From DATJFQ01 sp035495555 (GTDB lineage: Bacteria > Acidobacteriota > Vicinamibacteria > Vicinamibacterales > 2-12-FULL-66-21), in contig DATJFQ010000042.1 in assembly GCA_035495555.1 (NCBI GenBank), positions 153,234-217,233 on the forward strand: a stretch of DNA of 64,000 nucleotides, written 5' to 3'. The notes below the pieces were generated by a model. The model was not told the DNA's origin. It ran no database searches and worked only from the letters and a program-made list of their open reading frames with translations. How positions within the stretch are numbered: position 1 is the first letter of the stretch; the number at the start of each line of letters is the position of its first letter. Below are positions 41,290 through 49,172 of the stretch, piece by piece. A program made the translations under genes and the position numbers.

Positions 41290-44028
41290 CTACTCCATCC
41301 GAAGCGCGCGGACGGGGTCGACCCGCATGCTGCGCCAGGCGGGACCGGCGCAGGCAGCGACGGCGACCGCAACGACGAGCGACGGCACCGCGATGAAGGT
41401 GAAGGGGTCGACAGGACGGACACCGAACAGCAGCGATCGCATCGACGGCGCGACGACTGCGGACACAGCGACACCGAGCGCCGCGCCGGCGCCGGCGAGG
41501 ACCAGCCCGTATTGCAGCACCTGCTGAAGGACGCGTGATGGTGAGGCGCCGAGTGCCAGACGGATTGCCATCTCCGGCGCGCGCTCGCTGACGACCAGTG
41601 CCATGACTCCGTAGACCCCGACCGCCGCCATCAGCAGCGAGAGCACCCCGAAGGAGACGGCGAGCAAGAGGATGAATCGCCGCTCGGCGACGGAGTTCGA
41701 CAGCACGCCGGTCATCGGACGGATATCGTTCGATGCGATGTCTTTGTCGACGGCCTGCAGCTGCGCTCTGACGGCCGGCACGATCGACGCCGGATCTGCG
41801 TTCGTCTTCAGCACGATGAACGGGTTCGACGGAGGATTCACCAGATAGTTGATGTACACCTCCGGCTGCGGCGGTGCGTCGAGCGCACTGTGGCGGATAT
41901 CGCCGATGACGCCCACGATGGTCACCCAGGGCCCGTCAGCGCTTCCGAATTTGATTCGTCTCCCGACCGGGTCGATGCCCGCGAACATTTGCCGCGCCAT
42001 TGTTTCGTTGATGACGCAGACCGGCGGAGCATTCGGTCCATCCTGTTTCGTAAATAGCCGCCCGCGGCGCAGAGGAATGCCCATCGTCGAGAAGTAATCG
42101 AAGACGGAACGGCGGAACTCGGCTTCGGGCCACTGCGATGGGGGGACGCTGCGCCCCTCGATGTTGATTTTGGTCGACACGTTCGTGCTGCCAAGTGGAA
42201 GTCGAGTCGTGCCGCCGACGTCCGTTACGCCGGGGATCGCCCGCAGGCGCGCTTCGAGATCGGCGTACATGGTGCGCCGCTGTTCCGTCCCGTTGTACTT
42301 GGGCGGAATCGTAAGCTGCAAAGTCAGGAGGTGTTCGACCTGAAACCCCGGATCCGTCGACAGGATCGAGACGAAGCTGCGTACGAGAAGGCCCGCGCTG
42401 ACCGTCAACACGACGGCCAGCGCCGCCTCCAGGATCACGAGCGCGGACCGCACGCGCTGCTGACCCCGTCCCGATGTCGCGCTTCTGCCGGCCTGCTTCA
42501 ATCCCGAGTTGACGTCCCCACGCGAAGAAGCGAAGGCGGGTACGAGGCCCGTCGCCACTCCGGTTATGACCGACAGCGCTGCGGCAAACAGCAGGACGCT
42601 CATGTCAGGACTGATCTCGCCGAGGCGTGGGAGTTCTGGCGGCGCCAGGGCGACGATGCCGTGAACGGACAGCCGCAGAAAGGCAAGCGCCATCAGGCCA
42701 CCGAGGCCGCCGAGAAGAACCGACTCGACGAGAGTCTGAACGATCAGTCGATTCCGGCCAGCGCCGAGCGCGGACCGAATCGCCAGTTCCCGCTGGCGCG
42801 ACGTGCTGCGCGCGAGCAGCATGTTCGCGACGTTGATGCACGACATCAGCAGGACGAGGCCGACGCCGCCAACGAGGAGCAGCAAAGCCGGCCTGACGCT
42901 TCCGACCGCTTGCTCATGGGCAGGAACGATCGAGACACCGATATTCCCGTTCGTATCCGCGTGCGTGCCGCGGATCTGGCGGGCGATGCCCTGCAGCTCG
43001 GCGCTCGCCTGTTCCCTCGTGTGGCCGTCGGCAAGTCGCGCAATCACCGACAGCATGCGGACCTGCCGCGAGAGAGGAGCCGTCGCCGTCGCGCGCGTGA
43101 ACGCGTTGTCATCAACGAACGCGAGCGGAAACCACATATCCACGGACAGTGAGCTGGAGAAGCCGCTCGGCCCCAGCATCGCGCGATACGGGAAGATGAA
43201 GTCTTTCGGCATCACGCCGACGATCGTCCGCGGCTGATATTGGATATTCAGCACGCGGCCGAGCACCGCGGAATCCCCGCCGAGCCGCTTCTGCCAGAAG
43301 TCGTAGCTGATGAGCACGCCCGTCTGGAGATCGTCAGGCGTGAACGTCCGCCCGAGGATTGGAGCGCGCCCGAGTGTCTCGAACAATTGCGAGGTGACCG
43401 CCGTGAAGGTGATCGGCTCCGCTCCCGTCTTGCTGATCCAGGTGCCGCCGATAACGAAGCTGTAGGCCGCTTCGACCGAGCTGAAGGCCGACGCACGCTT
43501 GAAGTCCATGAAGTCGAGCGGCGAGACGACGTCGCGATCACGGTGTTCGCGCTCATTGCTGCTCCAGATCATGACGAGCCGATCGGGATGCGCGTACGGA
43601 AGAGGGCGCAGCAGAACGCTGTCGACGAGTGTGAAAATCGCCGTGTTGGCGCCGATACCGAGGCCGAGCGCGACGACCGCAAGCGCGGCGAACACGGGGT
43701 TGCGCCGGAACATGCGGAACGCGTATCGGGCGTCGCTGACCAGAATCTGCCACCACATATCGGACGTCCTCTTCTGCTGGTGCAAGCCAATCGGATCGGG
43801 CCACAACACGCGATCGCGCAGCCTCACCGCGCGGAGCGCGACGGCGTTGACGCCGGTGTCGATGCAGGCGCGAACGACGAAGACGAGCGCCGCGGCGGTG
43901 CCGGCCGTTGCCGCGTGGGCGTAGCCCTCACGAAAGCTCTGCTCCATCGCCTCCGCGAAGCGGCGCCGAAACCGGCGCGGGTACGCCGCGAGCAGCGCCC
44001 GGAACAGCACCAGCGACGCGCGCGTCAC
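41290..44028 (-). CDS. ADOP-family orphan ABC permease (two FtsX domains)
   Basis: The 912-residue protein begins with the ADOP N-terminal block FRALLAAYPRRFRRRFAEAMEQSFREGY. A first MacB-like half follows (NPVFAALAVVALGLGIGANTAIFTLVDSVLLRPLPY), then two FtsX permease units, each with four helices (LVLLMSCINVANMLLARSTSRQRELAIRSALGAGR and MALVVSERAPEMAIRLALGASPSRV). No ATPase gene accompanies it, as usual for this family. GTG start 44026-44028 overlaps the PadR stop. Confidence 0.9.
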   Translation of the reverse strand: MTRASLVLFRALLAAYPRRFRRRFAEAMEQSFREGYAHAATAGTAAALVFVVRACIDTGVNAVALRAVRLRDRVLWPDPIGLHQQKRTSDMWWQILVSDARYAFRMFRRNPVFAALAVVALGLGIGANTAIFTLVDSVLLRPLPYAHPDRLVMIWSSNEREHRDRDVVSPLDFMDFKRASAFSSVEAAYSFVIGGTWISKTGAEPITFTAVTSQLFETLGRAPILGRTFTPDDLQTGVLISYDFWQKRLGGDSAVLGRVLNIQYQPRTIVGVMPKDFIFPYRAMLGPSGFSSSLSVDMWFPLAFVDDNAFTRATATAPLSRQVRMLSVIARLADGHTREQASAELQGIARQIRGTHADTNGNIGVSIVPAHEQAVGSVRPALLLLVGGVGLVLLMSCINVANMLLARSTSRQRELAIRSALGAGRNRLIVQTLVESVLLGGLGGLMALAFLRLSVHGIVALAPPELPRLGEISPDMSVLLFAAALSVITGVATGLVPAFASSRGDVNSGLKQAGRSATSGRGQQRVRSALVILEAALAVVLTVSAGLLVRSFVSILSTDPGFQVEHLLTLQLTIPPKYNGTEQRRTMYADLEARLRAIPGVTDVGGTTRLPLGSTNVSTKINIEGRSVPPSQWPEAEFRRSVFDYFSTMGIPLRRGRLFTKQDGPNAPPVCVINETMARQMFAGIDPVGRRIKFGSADGPWVTIVGVIGDIRHSALDAPPQPEVYINYLVNPPSNPFIVLKTNADPASIVPAVRAQLQAVDKDIASNDIRPMTGVLSNSVAERRFILLLAVSFGVLSLLMAAVGVYGVMALVVSERAPEMAIRLALGASPSRVLQQVLQYGLVLAGAGAALGVAVSAVVAPSMRSLLFGVRPVDPFTFIAVPSLVVAVAVAACAGPAWRSMRVDPVRALRME

Positions 44029-44390
44029 GTGTGTCGCCGGAACAGCCGGCGCTCGCGCGCCACCGCGAGCTGCGCCTCGAGGCGTTCCGCCTCGGCCCGC
44101 GCGACAGCCGTCCCCAGCAGGGTGAGACGGTAGTACCGCCTCCGCTGATCGTCGTGTGCCGCCGCAGGACGCTCGTCGAGTTCTTCGATGAAGCCGCCCT
44201 CGAGCAGACGGCTCAGAGCGCGATACAAGCTCCCCGCGTGGAGCTCGATGCGGCCTCCGGTGCGCTCGGCGACGTCCTGCATGATCGCGTAGCCGTGCTG
44301 TTCGCCGCCGCCGAGCGCGAGCAGGATCTCGAACACCACCGGTGTGAGCGGAAGGAGGCTGGCGACGTCGGCATCCGGTCGGCGGGTCAT
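44025..44390 (-). CDS. PadR family transcriptional regulator
   Basis: The 121-residue winged-helix protein has TPVVFEILLALGGGEQHGYAIMQDVAERTGGRIELHAGSLYRALSRLLEGGFIEEL, the PadR DNA-binding domain, and a C-terminal helix for dimerisation (AVARAEAERLEAQLAVARE). It is coupled to the ADOP permease by GTGA. A start two codons earlier (44396) is possible; 44390 suits the -10 box ten bases upstream. Confidence 0.88.
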   Translation of the reverse strand: MTRRPDADVASLLPLTPVVFEILLALGGGEQHGYAIMQDVAERTGGRIELHAGSLYRALSRLLEGGFIEELDERPAAAHDDQRRRYYRLTLLGTAVARAEAERLEAQLAVARERRLFRRHT

Positions 44391-44400
44391 GTGCATCGGG

Positions 44401-44430
44401 ACTATACGCTCTGGGCACATAGTTACGCAA
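44401..44430 (-). promoter_or_regulatory. PadR promoter and palindromic operator
   Basis: On the minus strand TTGCGT (44425-44430), an 18-base spacer and TATAGT (44401-44406) precede the padR start by ten bases. An imperfect inverted repeat spans 44401-44423: ACTAT arms extended by GC after two mismatches, seven of nine positions paired, five-base centre. This suggests autorepression by PadR. Confidence 0.5.
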
Positions 44431-44449
44431 GCGGGGCTACAATCGTTCC

Positions 44450-44785
44450 ATGCCAACGCCGGTCTTCTATTCCAAGCCGACATGAACGACGTGCAAGAGC
44501 GCCAGGAGTTACCTGGACGAGCGCGGGATTGTCGTCGACCAGATCGACATCAACAAGAATCCGCCGTCACGCGAGTTCCTCGAGAAGCACATCGACGCGA
44601 ATCGCTTCCTCGATTTCGTGAGCCTGCGGAGCCCCGTCTTCAAGACGCGGCCGCTGCCGACATCGAAGACGGAAGCGATTGACATGATGATGGAGAACCC
44701 GAACCTGATCCGGCGCCCGATTCTCGTCCGCGGACCGAAGGTGACGTTCGGGTTCGACAGGGACGAATACCAGAAGCTGAAATGA
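44450..44785 (+). CDS. ArsC/Spx-like thiol oxidoreductase, probable selenoprotein (TGA = Sec at codon 12)
   Basis: A 112-codon frame reads MPTPVFYSKPT, TGA, TTCKSARSYLDERG and on to FDRDEYQKLK. The family active site is CxxC directly after a first strand; here TGA occupies the first Cys, giving U12-T-T-C15. The rest is intact: DFVSLRSPVFKTR and NPNLIRRPILVRG match ArsC-family motifs. Downstream of TGA is a hairpin fitting the bacterial SECIS rule. The frame's real stop overlaps the next gene's start as ATGA, so reading through is expected. A plain nonsense mutation is the alternative. Sec genes selA, selB and selC are outside the window. Confidence 0.8.
44499..44524 (+). promoter_or_regulatory. 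Candidate bacterial SECIS element
   Basis: The stem CCAGG (44502-44506) and CCTGG (44512-44516) closes a five-base loop AGTTA. A lower GCG/CGC pair with a 3' bulge extends it. The loop starts 22 bases after the TGA and has G as its second base, within the published consensus as I recall it (loop 16-37 bases after UGA, G among the first two loop bases). Confidence 0.65.
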
Positions 44786-45801
44786 GCGACGTTCGGATAG
44801 GAACATCCGGGTGGAGCTACCCCGGCGGCAAGGGTACCTGGAACGGCATCTTCTATCCCGTTCCCGCTCGGGCACCCGCGCGCACGCGACCCGGATCGCA
44901 GGACGTGAACGGCGGCGGGCCAGGGCTCCTCGTGACTGACCCTCCAGGACGCGTCGCGGCGACGCGCCCGGAAAAGTTCGACGAGTTGACCTTCTACGCC
45001 GAACACTTCAACACCGTCGAAGTGAATTCGACGTTCTATCGCGTTCCGGCCGTCGCTGCCGTCAGGAAATGGGCGGAGCGCACACCCGCCACGTTCGAGT
45101 TCGCGCTGAAGCTCTATCAGAAGTTCACGCACCCCGACATGTTCGCGAAAGCGACGGGCGCGGATCCCGGGGAGCTGGGCCGAAAAGACGTCGACGGGTT
45201 CCGGACTGCGATCGAACCGCTCGCGTCAGCGGGCAAGCTCGGGCCGGTCCTTGCGCAATTTCCTGCGAGCTTCAAGAACGAACCGGGATCGCGGGCGTAT
45301 CTGGAGTGGCTGCTCGAAGCGTTCAAGGCGTATCGCATCGCGGTCGAACTGCGTCATCGCAGCTTCAGCGACGACCCGCTCGAAACCCTCGCGCTGCTCG
45401 GCGAGTATGGCGCCGCATGGGTCCAGATCGACGAGCCGAAATTCCGTTTGTCGATCCGGCAGAACCGGTTGCCGAACGTGCCGACGTTCTATTACATGCG
45501 CCTGCACGGGCGCAATGCGGCGAACTGGTGGTCACACGAGCAGTCCGAAGACCGCTACAACTACCTCTACTCACCCGACGAGCTGAAGCCGATTGTCGAA
45601 GCCGTGGAACACGCCGGCCGTGAGGTGAAGAAGTCGTACGTCTACACGAACAATCATTTTTCGGCGAAGTCGGTGGCGAACGCCGTCGAAATCAAAGCGC
45701 AGCTCGGGCAGCCGATTCCCGGCGAGTACCCCGAGGAGTTCGTCGAGCGCTATCCCGACCTGAAACGCATCGTGAAGATCCTGCCGAAGCGGAAGACCTG
45801 A
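44782..45801 (+). CDS. DUF72 (YecE-like) protein
   Basis: The 339-residue TIM-barrel-like protein has IGTSGWSYPGGKGTWNGIFYP at the start, AEHFNTVEVNSTFYRVP, ALKLYQKFTHP, AQFPASFK, VELRHRSFSDD, YYMRLHGRN and YVYTNNHFSAKSVANA, all DUF72 landmarks. About 36 extra residues rich in Pro, Arg and Gly are inserted after the first strand, between FYPVP and FDELTFY. Function unknown. The ATG overlaps the stop of the selenoprotein gene by four bases, linking the two. Confidence 0.88.
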   Translation: MSDVRIGTSGWSYPGGKGTWNGIFYPVPARAPARTRPGSQDVNGGGPGLLVTDPPGRVAATRPEKFDELTFYAEHFNTVEVNSTFYRVPAVAAVRKWAERTPATFEFALKLYQKFTHPDMFAKATGADPGELGRKDVDGFRTAIEPLASAGKLGPVLAQFPASFKNEPGSRAYLEWLLEAFKAYRIAVELRHRSFSDDPLETLALLGEYGAAWVQIDEPKFRLSIRQNRLPNVPTFYYMRLHGRNAANWWSHEQSEDRYNYLYSPDELKPIVEAVEHAGREVKKSYVYTNNHFSAKSVANAVEIKAQLGQPIPGEYPEEFVERYPDLKRIVKILPKRKT

Positions 45802-45870
45802 ACTCGCGCAGCGCGGCCGCGCACGCGGCACGCAACCGCCACGCTCCCGAGCCGATTCCGCCCTGCCGCA

Positions 45871-46410
45871 CTATTTCACCGACGCGCGCTTGAGCATGTC
45901 ACCCTTCTGGAGCTTCTGGACGACGTCCATGCCGGTGAGTACCTTGCCGAAGATCGTGTACTTGCCCTGCAGCTCTGGCGCGTTCCGACGAAGAATGAAG
46001 AACTGGCTGTCTGCAGCAAGCTTGTCAGTACCGGGGTACGCCATGCCGACCGCGCCAAGCACGGGGCCGCGCTTCTTCGTCACCTCGGCCACACCGATCG
46101 GTTTTCCGGTTCCCTGCCGTCCCCACCACTCTTCCCGGCTCACGTCGCGCGAGACAGGGTCGCCAATCTGGACGAGGAATTTCGGTTCTGCGCGATGGAA
46201 GCGCTGGCCGTTGTAGAAGTTTTTCCTGACCAGATCGAGCACGCGGGCGACCGTCTTCGGCGCCTCTTCGGGATACGTCTCGAACTCGATTGTGCCTTTC
46301 GAGGTCTCGAGTACCACGATCGGGCCCGCGCCAGGCGATTTCTGCTGGGCGCTCACGCCGGGGGCGAGGGCGGTCAGAACAGCGAGCGGAAGCAAGAGTC
46401 GTTTCAGCAT
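45871..46410 (-). CDS. Periplasmic peptidyl-prolyl cis-trans isomerase, cyclophilin type
   Basis: The 179-residue protein has a signal peptide (MLKRLLLPLAVLTALAPGVSAQ). The cyclophilin core follows: ETSKGTIEFETYPEEAPKTVARVLDLV, FYNGQRFHRAEPKFLVQIGDP, GAVGMAY, SQFFILRRNAPELQGKYTIFGKVLTGMDVVQKLQ. The GQRFHR catalytic Arg is present. It is the last gene of the long leftward run. Confidence 0.92.
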   Translation of the reverse strand: MLKRLLLPLAVLTALAPGVSAQQKSPGAGPIVVLETSKGTIEFETYPEEAPKTVARVLDLVRKNFYNGQRFHRAEPKFLVQIGDPVSRDVSREEWWGRQGTGKPIGVAEVTKKRGPVLGAVGMAYPGTDKLAADSQFFILRRNAPELQGKYTIFGKVLTGMDVVQKLQKGDMLKRASVK

Positions 46411-46443
46411 GGGGTGCCATTCATGTCAGCGCTGCGGGAGCAC

Positions 46444-47136
46444 TCACGCGTTCCTCACCAGCTTCCCGACGCGCGTCACGCCGACGCGCGGGCAGATGTC
46501 GAGGAGCACGCACTGCGGGCACAGAGGATACACCGGCCGGCAGACGTTCTGCCCCCAGGTGACGAGATAGAGGTTGATGATGGGCCACCAGCGCCGGCGC
46601 GTGACTCGATACAGCGCGTGTTCGGTCTGCTCGGGCGTTCGCGTCTGCACCCACCCGAGGCGGTTGGCGATGCGATGGACGTGCGTATCGACGCAGATGT
46701 TCTCATCGCTGCGGTGCGCGAGGATCAACACGAGGTTTGCCGTCTTGCGGCCCACGCCAGGGAGCGTCAGCAGCTCCTCCATCGTGTCCGGCACCCGGCC
46801 GCCATAGCGCGCGAGGATCTGCTCGCACGTCTGCTTCACGTGGACCGCTTTGTTGCGGTAGAAGCTGACGGGGTAAATCAGCTTCTGGATCTGTGCCGTC
46901 GTCAGCTTCGCCATGGACTTCGGCGTTCGCGCGACGCGGAAGAGCCGCTCGGATGCCGCAGCGGTCACCGCATCCCTCGTCTGCGCCGAGAGCATCGTCG
47001 CAATGAGGACCTGGAAGGCGTCCTCCTGTCGATCCCGCGAAATCTTCTCGACCGCCGGCTCATCGAGGCCGTCGATCGCCTTCGCGAGCCGGCGCATGAC
47101 GGCGGCAACAGGCGCACGCACCGCGGGCTGCGCCAT
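46444..47136 (-). CDS. nth: Endonuclease III
   Basis: A 230-residue base-excision DNA glycosylase/AP lyase. It has ISRDRQEDAFQVLIATMLSAQTRD, the helix-hairpin-helix LPGVGRKTANLVL containing the catalytic Lys, and the catalytic Asp in VDTHVHRIANRLG. The [4Fe-4S] ligands are in CRPVYPLCPQCVLLDIC (C-x6-C-x2-C-x5-C). It begins two bases after the dehydrogenase stop. Confidence 0.95.
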   Translation of the reverse strand: MAQPAVRAPVAAVMRRLAKAIDGLDEPAVEKISRDRQEDAFQVLIATMLSAQTRDAVTAAASERLFRVARTPKSMAKLTTAQIQKLIYPVSFYRNKAVHVKQTCEQILARYGGRVPDTMEELLTLPGVGRKTANLVLILAHRSDENICVDTHVHRIANRLGWVQTRTPEQTEHALYRVTRRRWWPIINLYLVTWGQNVCRPVYPLCPQCVLLDICPRVGVTRVGKLVRNA

Positions 47137-47138
47137 GA

Positions 47139-48077
47139 TCAGGGGACGGGCGTCAGCGGCTCGGAGCCGCCGAGCACCGCGAGCACGTTCCGGACCGCCA
47201 AATCCGCCATGGCCGTTCGGGTCTCCCGAGTGGCACTTCCGATGTGCGGCGCGAGCAGGACGTTGTCGAGCGTCACCAGATCCGGGTGCACGCGGGGTTC
47301 GTCTTCGTACACATCGAGCGCGGCGCCGGCAATCAGCCGCTCCTGAAGCGCCCACGCGAGGCCGGCCTCGTCGATGATCGCGCCCCGCGCCGTGTTCACG
47401 AGCAGGGCCGATCGTTTCATCCGCGCGAACGTGCGCTTGTCCAGGAGGTGGCGCATCCCCGCCGTCAGCGGTGCGTGGATGGTGATGACATCCGACGTCA
47501 CGAGCAGTTGATCCAGCGGCAGGGTGTCGACGCCCGCCGCTGCTGCAGAGGGATGCTGGGAAAAGACCACGCGCATGCCGAACGCCGGCGCCTTTGCAGC
47601 CACCGCGCGGCCGATCCGTCCCGCACCGATGATGCCGAGCTGTTTTCCTCTCAACTCGGTCCCGAGCATGTAATCGAGCGCCCAGCCGGTCCAGGCGCCG
47701 CTGCGGACGGCGCGATCCGCTTCGGCAACGCGCCGCGCGATGCCGAGAATGAGCGCCCAGGTGAACTCGGCGGTCGCCTCTGTCAGGACGTCCGGCGTGT
47801 TCGTCACCGCGATCCCGCGCTGCCTCGCCGCCGCAACGTCGATGTTGTCGTAGCCGACTGCGATGTTCGCGATGATCGCAAGCGAGGGTGACGCGTCCAT
47901 CACCTCTGCGTCGACGCGGTCCGTCAGCAGGCACAGGAGCGCCTGTTTCCCCGCGATGCGAAGCACCAGCTCGCTGTGGGGGATCGCGCCGCCAGGATAC
48001 AGGTCCACCTGACACTGCGACTCGAGCTTCGTGAGAACAGACGAGGGGATCCGGCGCGTGAGCAGGACGTTCGTCAA
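47139..48077 (-). CDS. D-isomer-specific 2-hydroxyacid dehydrogenase
   Basis: The 312-residue NAD-dependent dehydrogenase has the Rossmann motif GIIGAGRIGRAVAAKA and the catalytic Arg in NTARGAIIDE, Glu in DVYEDEP, His in LAPHIGSATRE, as in glyoxylate/hydroxypyruvate reductases. TTG start 48075-48077 overlaps the tiny Cys-rich gene's stop (TTGA). Coupling to shell genes suggests it supports the microcompartment, perhaps reducing or oxidising a lactate- or glycolate-like product, although no encapsulation helix is obvious. Confidence 0.85.
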   Translation of the reverse strand: MTNVLLTRRIPSSVLTKLESQCQVDLYPGGAIPHSELVLRIAGKQALLCLLTDRVDAEVMDASPSLAIIANIAVGYDNIDVAAARQRGIAVTNTPDVLTEATAEFTWALILGIARRVAEADRAVRSGAWTGWALDYMLGTELRGKQLGIIGAGRIGRAVAAKAPAFGMRVVFSQHPSAAAAGVDTLPLDQLLVTSDVITIHAPLTAGMRHLLDKRTFARMKRSALLVNTARGAIIDEAGLAWALQERLIAGAALDVYEDEPRVHPDLVTLDNVLLAPHIGSATRETRTAMADLAVRNVLAVLGGSEPLTPVP

Positions 48078-48298
48078 TGTCCGTGCGATTGGCAGTACCC
48101 GCAGTGATTGCACGCCACGCCAGGCTCGATGAAGCAGGGGCCGCCGCTCGAAGGAAGCGTGGTGTACCGATGATGGCTGGAATGTCCTTCGAAGGTAAGC
48201 GGCTGAGATGAAAGCGGCTGCGGCGCGGCGCCGGAGTCACGCGACTCGAGGCGCGCGAGCGTCTCGCGCACCAGCGCGCGAAGCGCCTCCTCGTTCAC
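48074..48298 (-). CDS. Tiny microcompartment-associated protein with encapsulation-type helix and Cys cluster
   Basis: The 74-residue protein is not a family I can name. Residues 2-18 (NEEALRALVRETLARLE) form an amphipathic helix like those that target enzymes into microcompartments. A flexible Ser/Pro/His linker leads to a C-terminal cluster C55, C63, C66, C69 (C-x7-C-x2-C-x2-C) within ACNHCGYCQSHGH, able to bind zinc or an iron-sulfur cluster. It lies between shell genes and the dehydrogenase, overlapping both neighbours by four bases. Confidence 0.7.
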   Translation of the reverse strand: MNEEALRALVRETLARLESRDSGAAPQPLSSQPLTFEGHSSHHRYTTLPSSGGPCFIEPGVACNHCGYCQSHGH

Positions 48299-48567
48299 TG
48301 GTACACCTCCACCGCGTCGATGATGCCGATGATCGCCGCGTCGACCGCCGCCGCCTTCCGACGGAGCGCATCGCCGGCGGCTTTGCCTTCAATCACCACG
48401 AGCACCTTTTCGCCAATGCCGGCGCCCACCGAATCGATGGCCAGCAACGCGGCGCCTTTCGGCTGATCATCGAGCGTCAGCGGCTGGACCAGCAGCAGCT
48501 TCGCGCCTTCGAGCTTCCGGTTTTTCTGGGTGGCCACCACAGTGCCCACGACGCGACCGATCTGCAA
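48295..48567 (-). CDS. Microcompartment shell vertex protein, EutN/CcmL (BMC-P), copy 1
   Basis: The 90-residue pentamer-forming protein starts MQIGRVVGTVVATQKNRKLEGAKLLLVQPL. It contains LLAIDSVGAGIGEKVLVVIEG and ends AAIIGIIDAVEVYQ, the standard EutN/CcmL pattern. Such proteins cap icosahedral vertices. It follows copy 2 directly. Confidence 0.94.
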   Translation of the reverse strand: MQIGRVVGTVVATQKNRKLEGAKLLLVQPLTLDDQPKGAALLAIDSVGAGIGEKVLVVIEGKAAGDALRRKAAAVDAAIIGIIDAVEVYQ

Positions 48568-48834
48568 TTACGACGTGCTCCAGTAGTCGACGATGCCGAC
48601 GATCGTGGCATCGGCCGGCGGCTCGACGGGGTAGAACGGAAACGAGGCCTCGCGGCCGCGAACGAAAAACACGTTTTCGCCGACGCCCGATCCGACCGAG
48701 TCGAGGGCGACGAGCGTGCGCCCGGTCGCCTCGCCCGCGGGATTCAGCGGCTGCAGCACGAGCAGCTTTATCCCGGTGAGGCTGGGATCCTTGATGGTGG
48801 ACACGACTTCGCCGATCACTCTGGCGAGCTGCAT
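48568..48834 (-). CDS. Microcompartment shell vertex protein, EutN/CcmL (BMC-P), copy 2
   Basis: The 88-residue protein starts MQLARVIGEVVSTIKDPSLTGIKLLVLQPL. VALDSVGSGVGENVFFVRGREASFPF and ADATIVGIVDYW follow. It is distinguished from its neighbours by an insertion rich in Phe/Pro. The ATG at 48832-48834 is taken; upstream frame is shadow. Confidence 0.93.
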   Translation of the reverse strand: MQLARVIGEVVSTIKDPSLTGIKLLVLQPLNPAGEATGRTLVALDSVGSGVGENVFFVRGREASFPFYPVEPPADATIVGIVDYWSTS

Positions 48835-48835
48835 G

Positions 48836-49105
48836 TCAGTCGCGCACCTGCACGGTATCGACAATGCCGACGATGGCGGCATCGACCGGACAGTCTTTCA
48901 TGCCCGCCGCCATCCGCGCCGAACTGCCGCTGACGATGAGGACGGTTTCCCCGAATCCGGCGTCGACCGTGTCAACGGCCACGAGATAGTTGCCGTCGGC
49001 CTTGCCGGACGGATCGACGGGCCGCGCCACCAGCAGCTTGTTGCTGACGAGCCGCTCGTCCTTGCGCGTGGCGACGACCGTGCCCACGACTTTCGCGAGA
49101 ATCAT
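48836..49105 (-). CDS. Microcompartment shell vertex protein, EutN/CcmL (BMC-P), copy 3
   Basis: The 89-residue protein starts MILAKVVGTVVATRKDERLVSNKLLVARPV. VAVDTVDAGFGETVLIVSGSSARMA and DAAIVGIVDTVQVRD follow. Three distinct pentamer genes with one hexamer gene is the arrangement described for PVM-type microcompartments, as I recall. It lies 67 bases after the hexamer gene. Confidence 0.94.
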   Translation of the reverse strand: MILAKVVGTVVATRKDERLVSNKLLVARPVDPSGKADGNYLVAVDTVDAGFGETVLIVSGSSARMAAGMKDCPVDAAIVGIVDTVQVRD

Positions 49106-49115
49106 TGGTTTCCGG

Positions 49116-49128
49116 GGGGCTTCGCCCC
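49116..49128 (-). terminator. GC-rich hairpin between hexamer and pentamer shell genes
   Basis: GGGGC-N3-GCCCC sits in the 67-base gap after the hexamer gene, without a T run. It could slow transcription or protect the upstream mRNA so that hexamers are made in excess over pentamers. Confidence 0.4.
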
Positions 49129-49172
49129 GCCGATCCCTCCTCGACCCTCGCGGCGCTCGCTCCCAGATGTGG

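Noticed and set aside
44450..44485. Reading the ArsC-like gene as a simple pseudogene
   Set aside because: The only lesion is a TGA at a redox Cys codon, followed by a SECIS-like hairpin, with an intact remainder and coupling to the next gene. Kept as the alternative until Sec machinery is confirmed.
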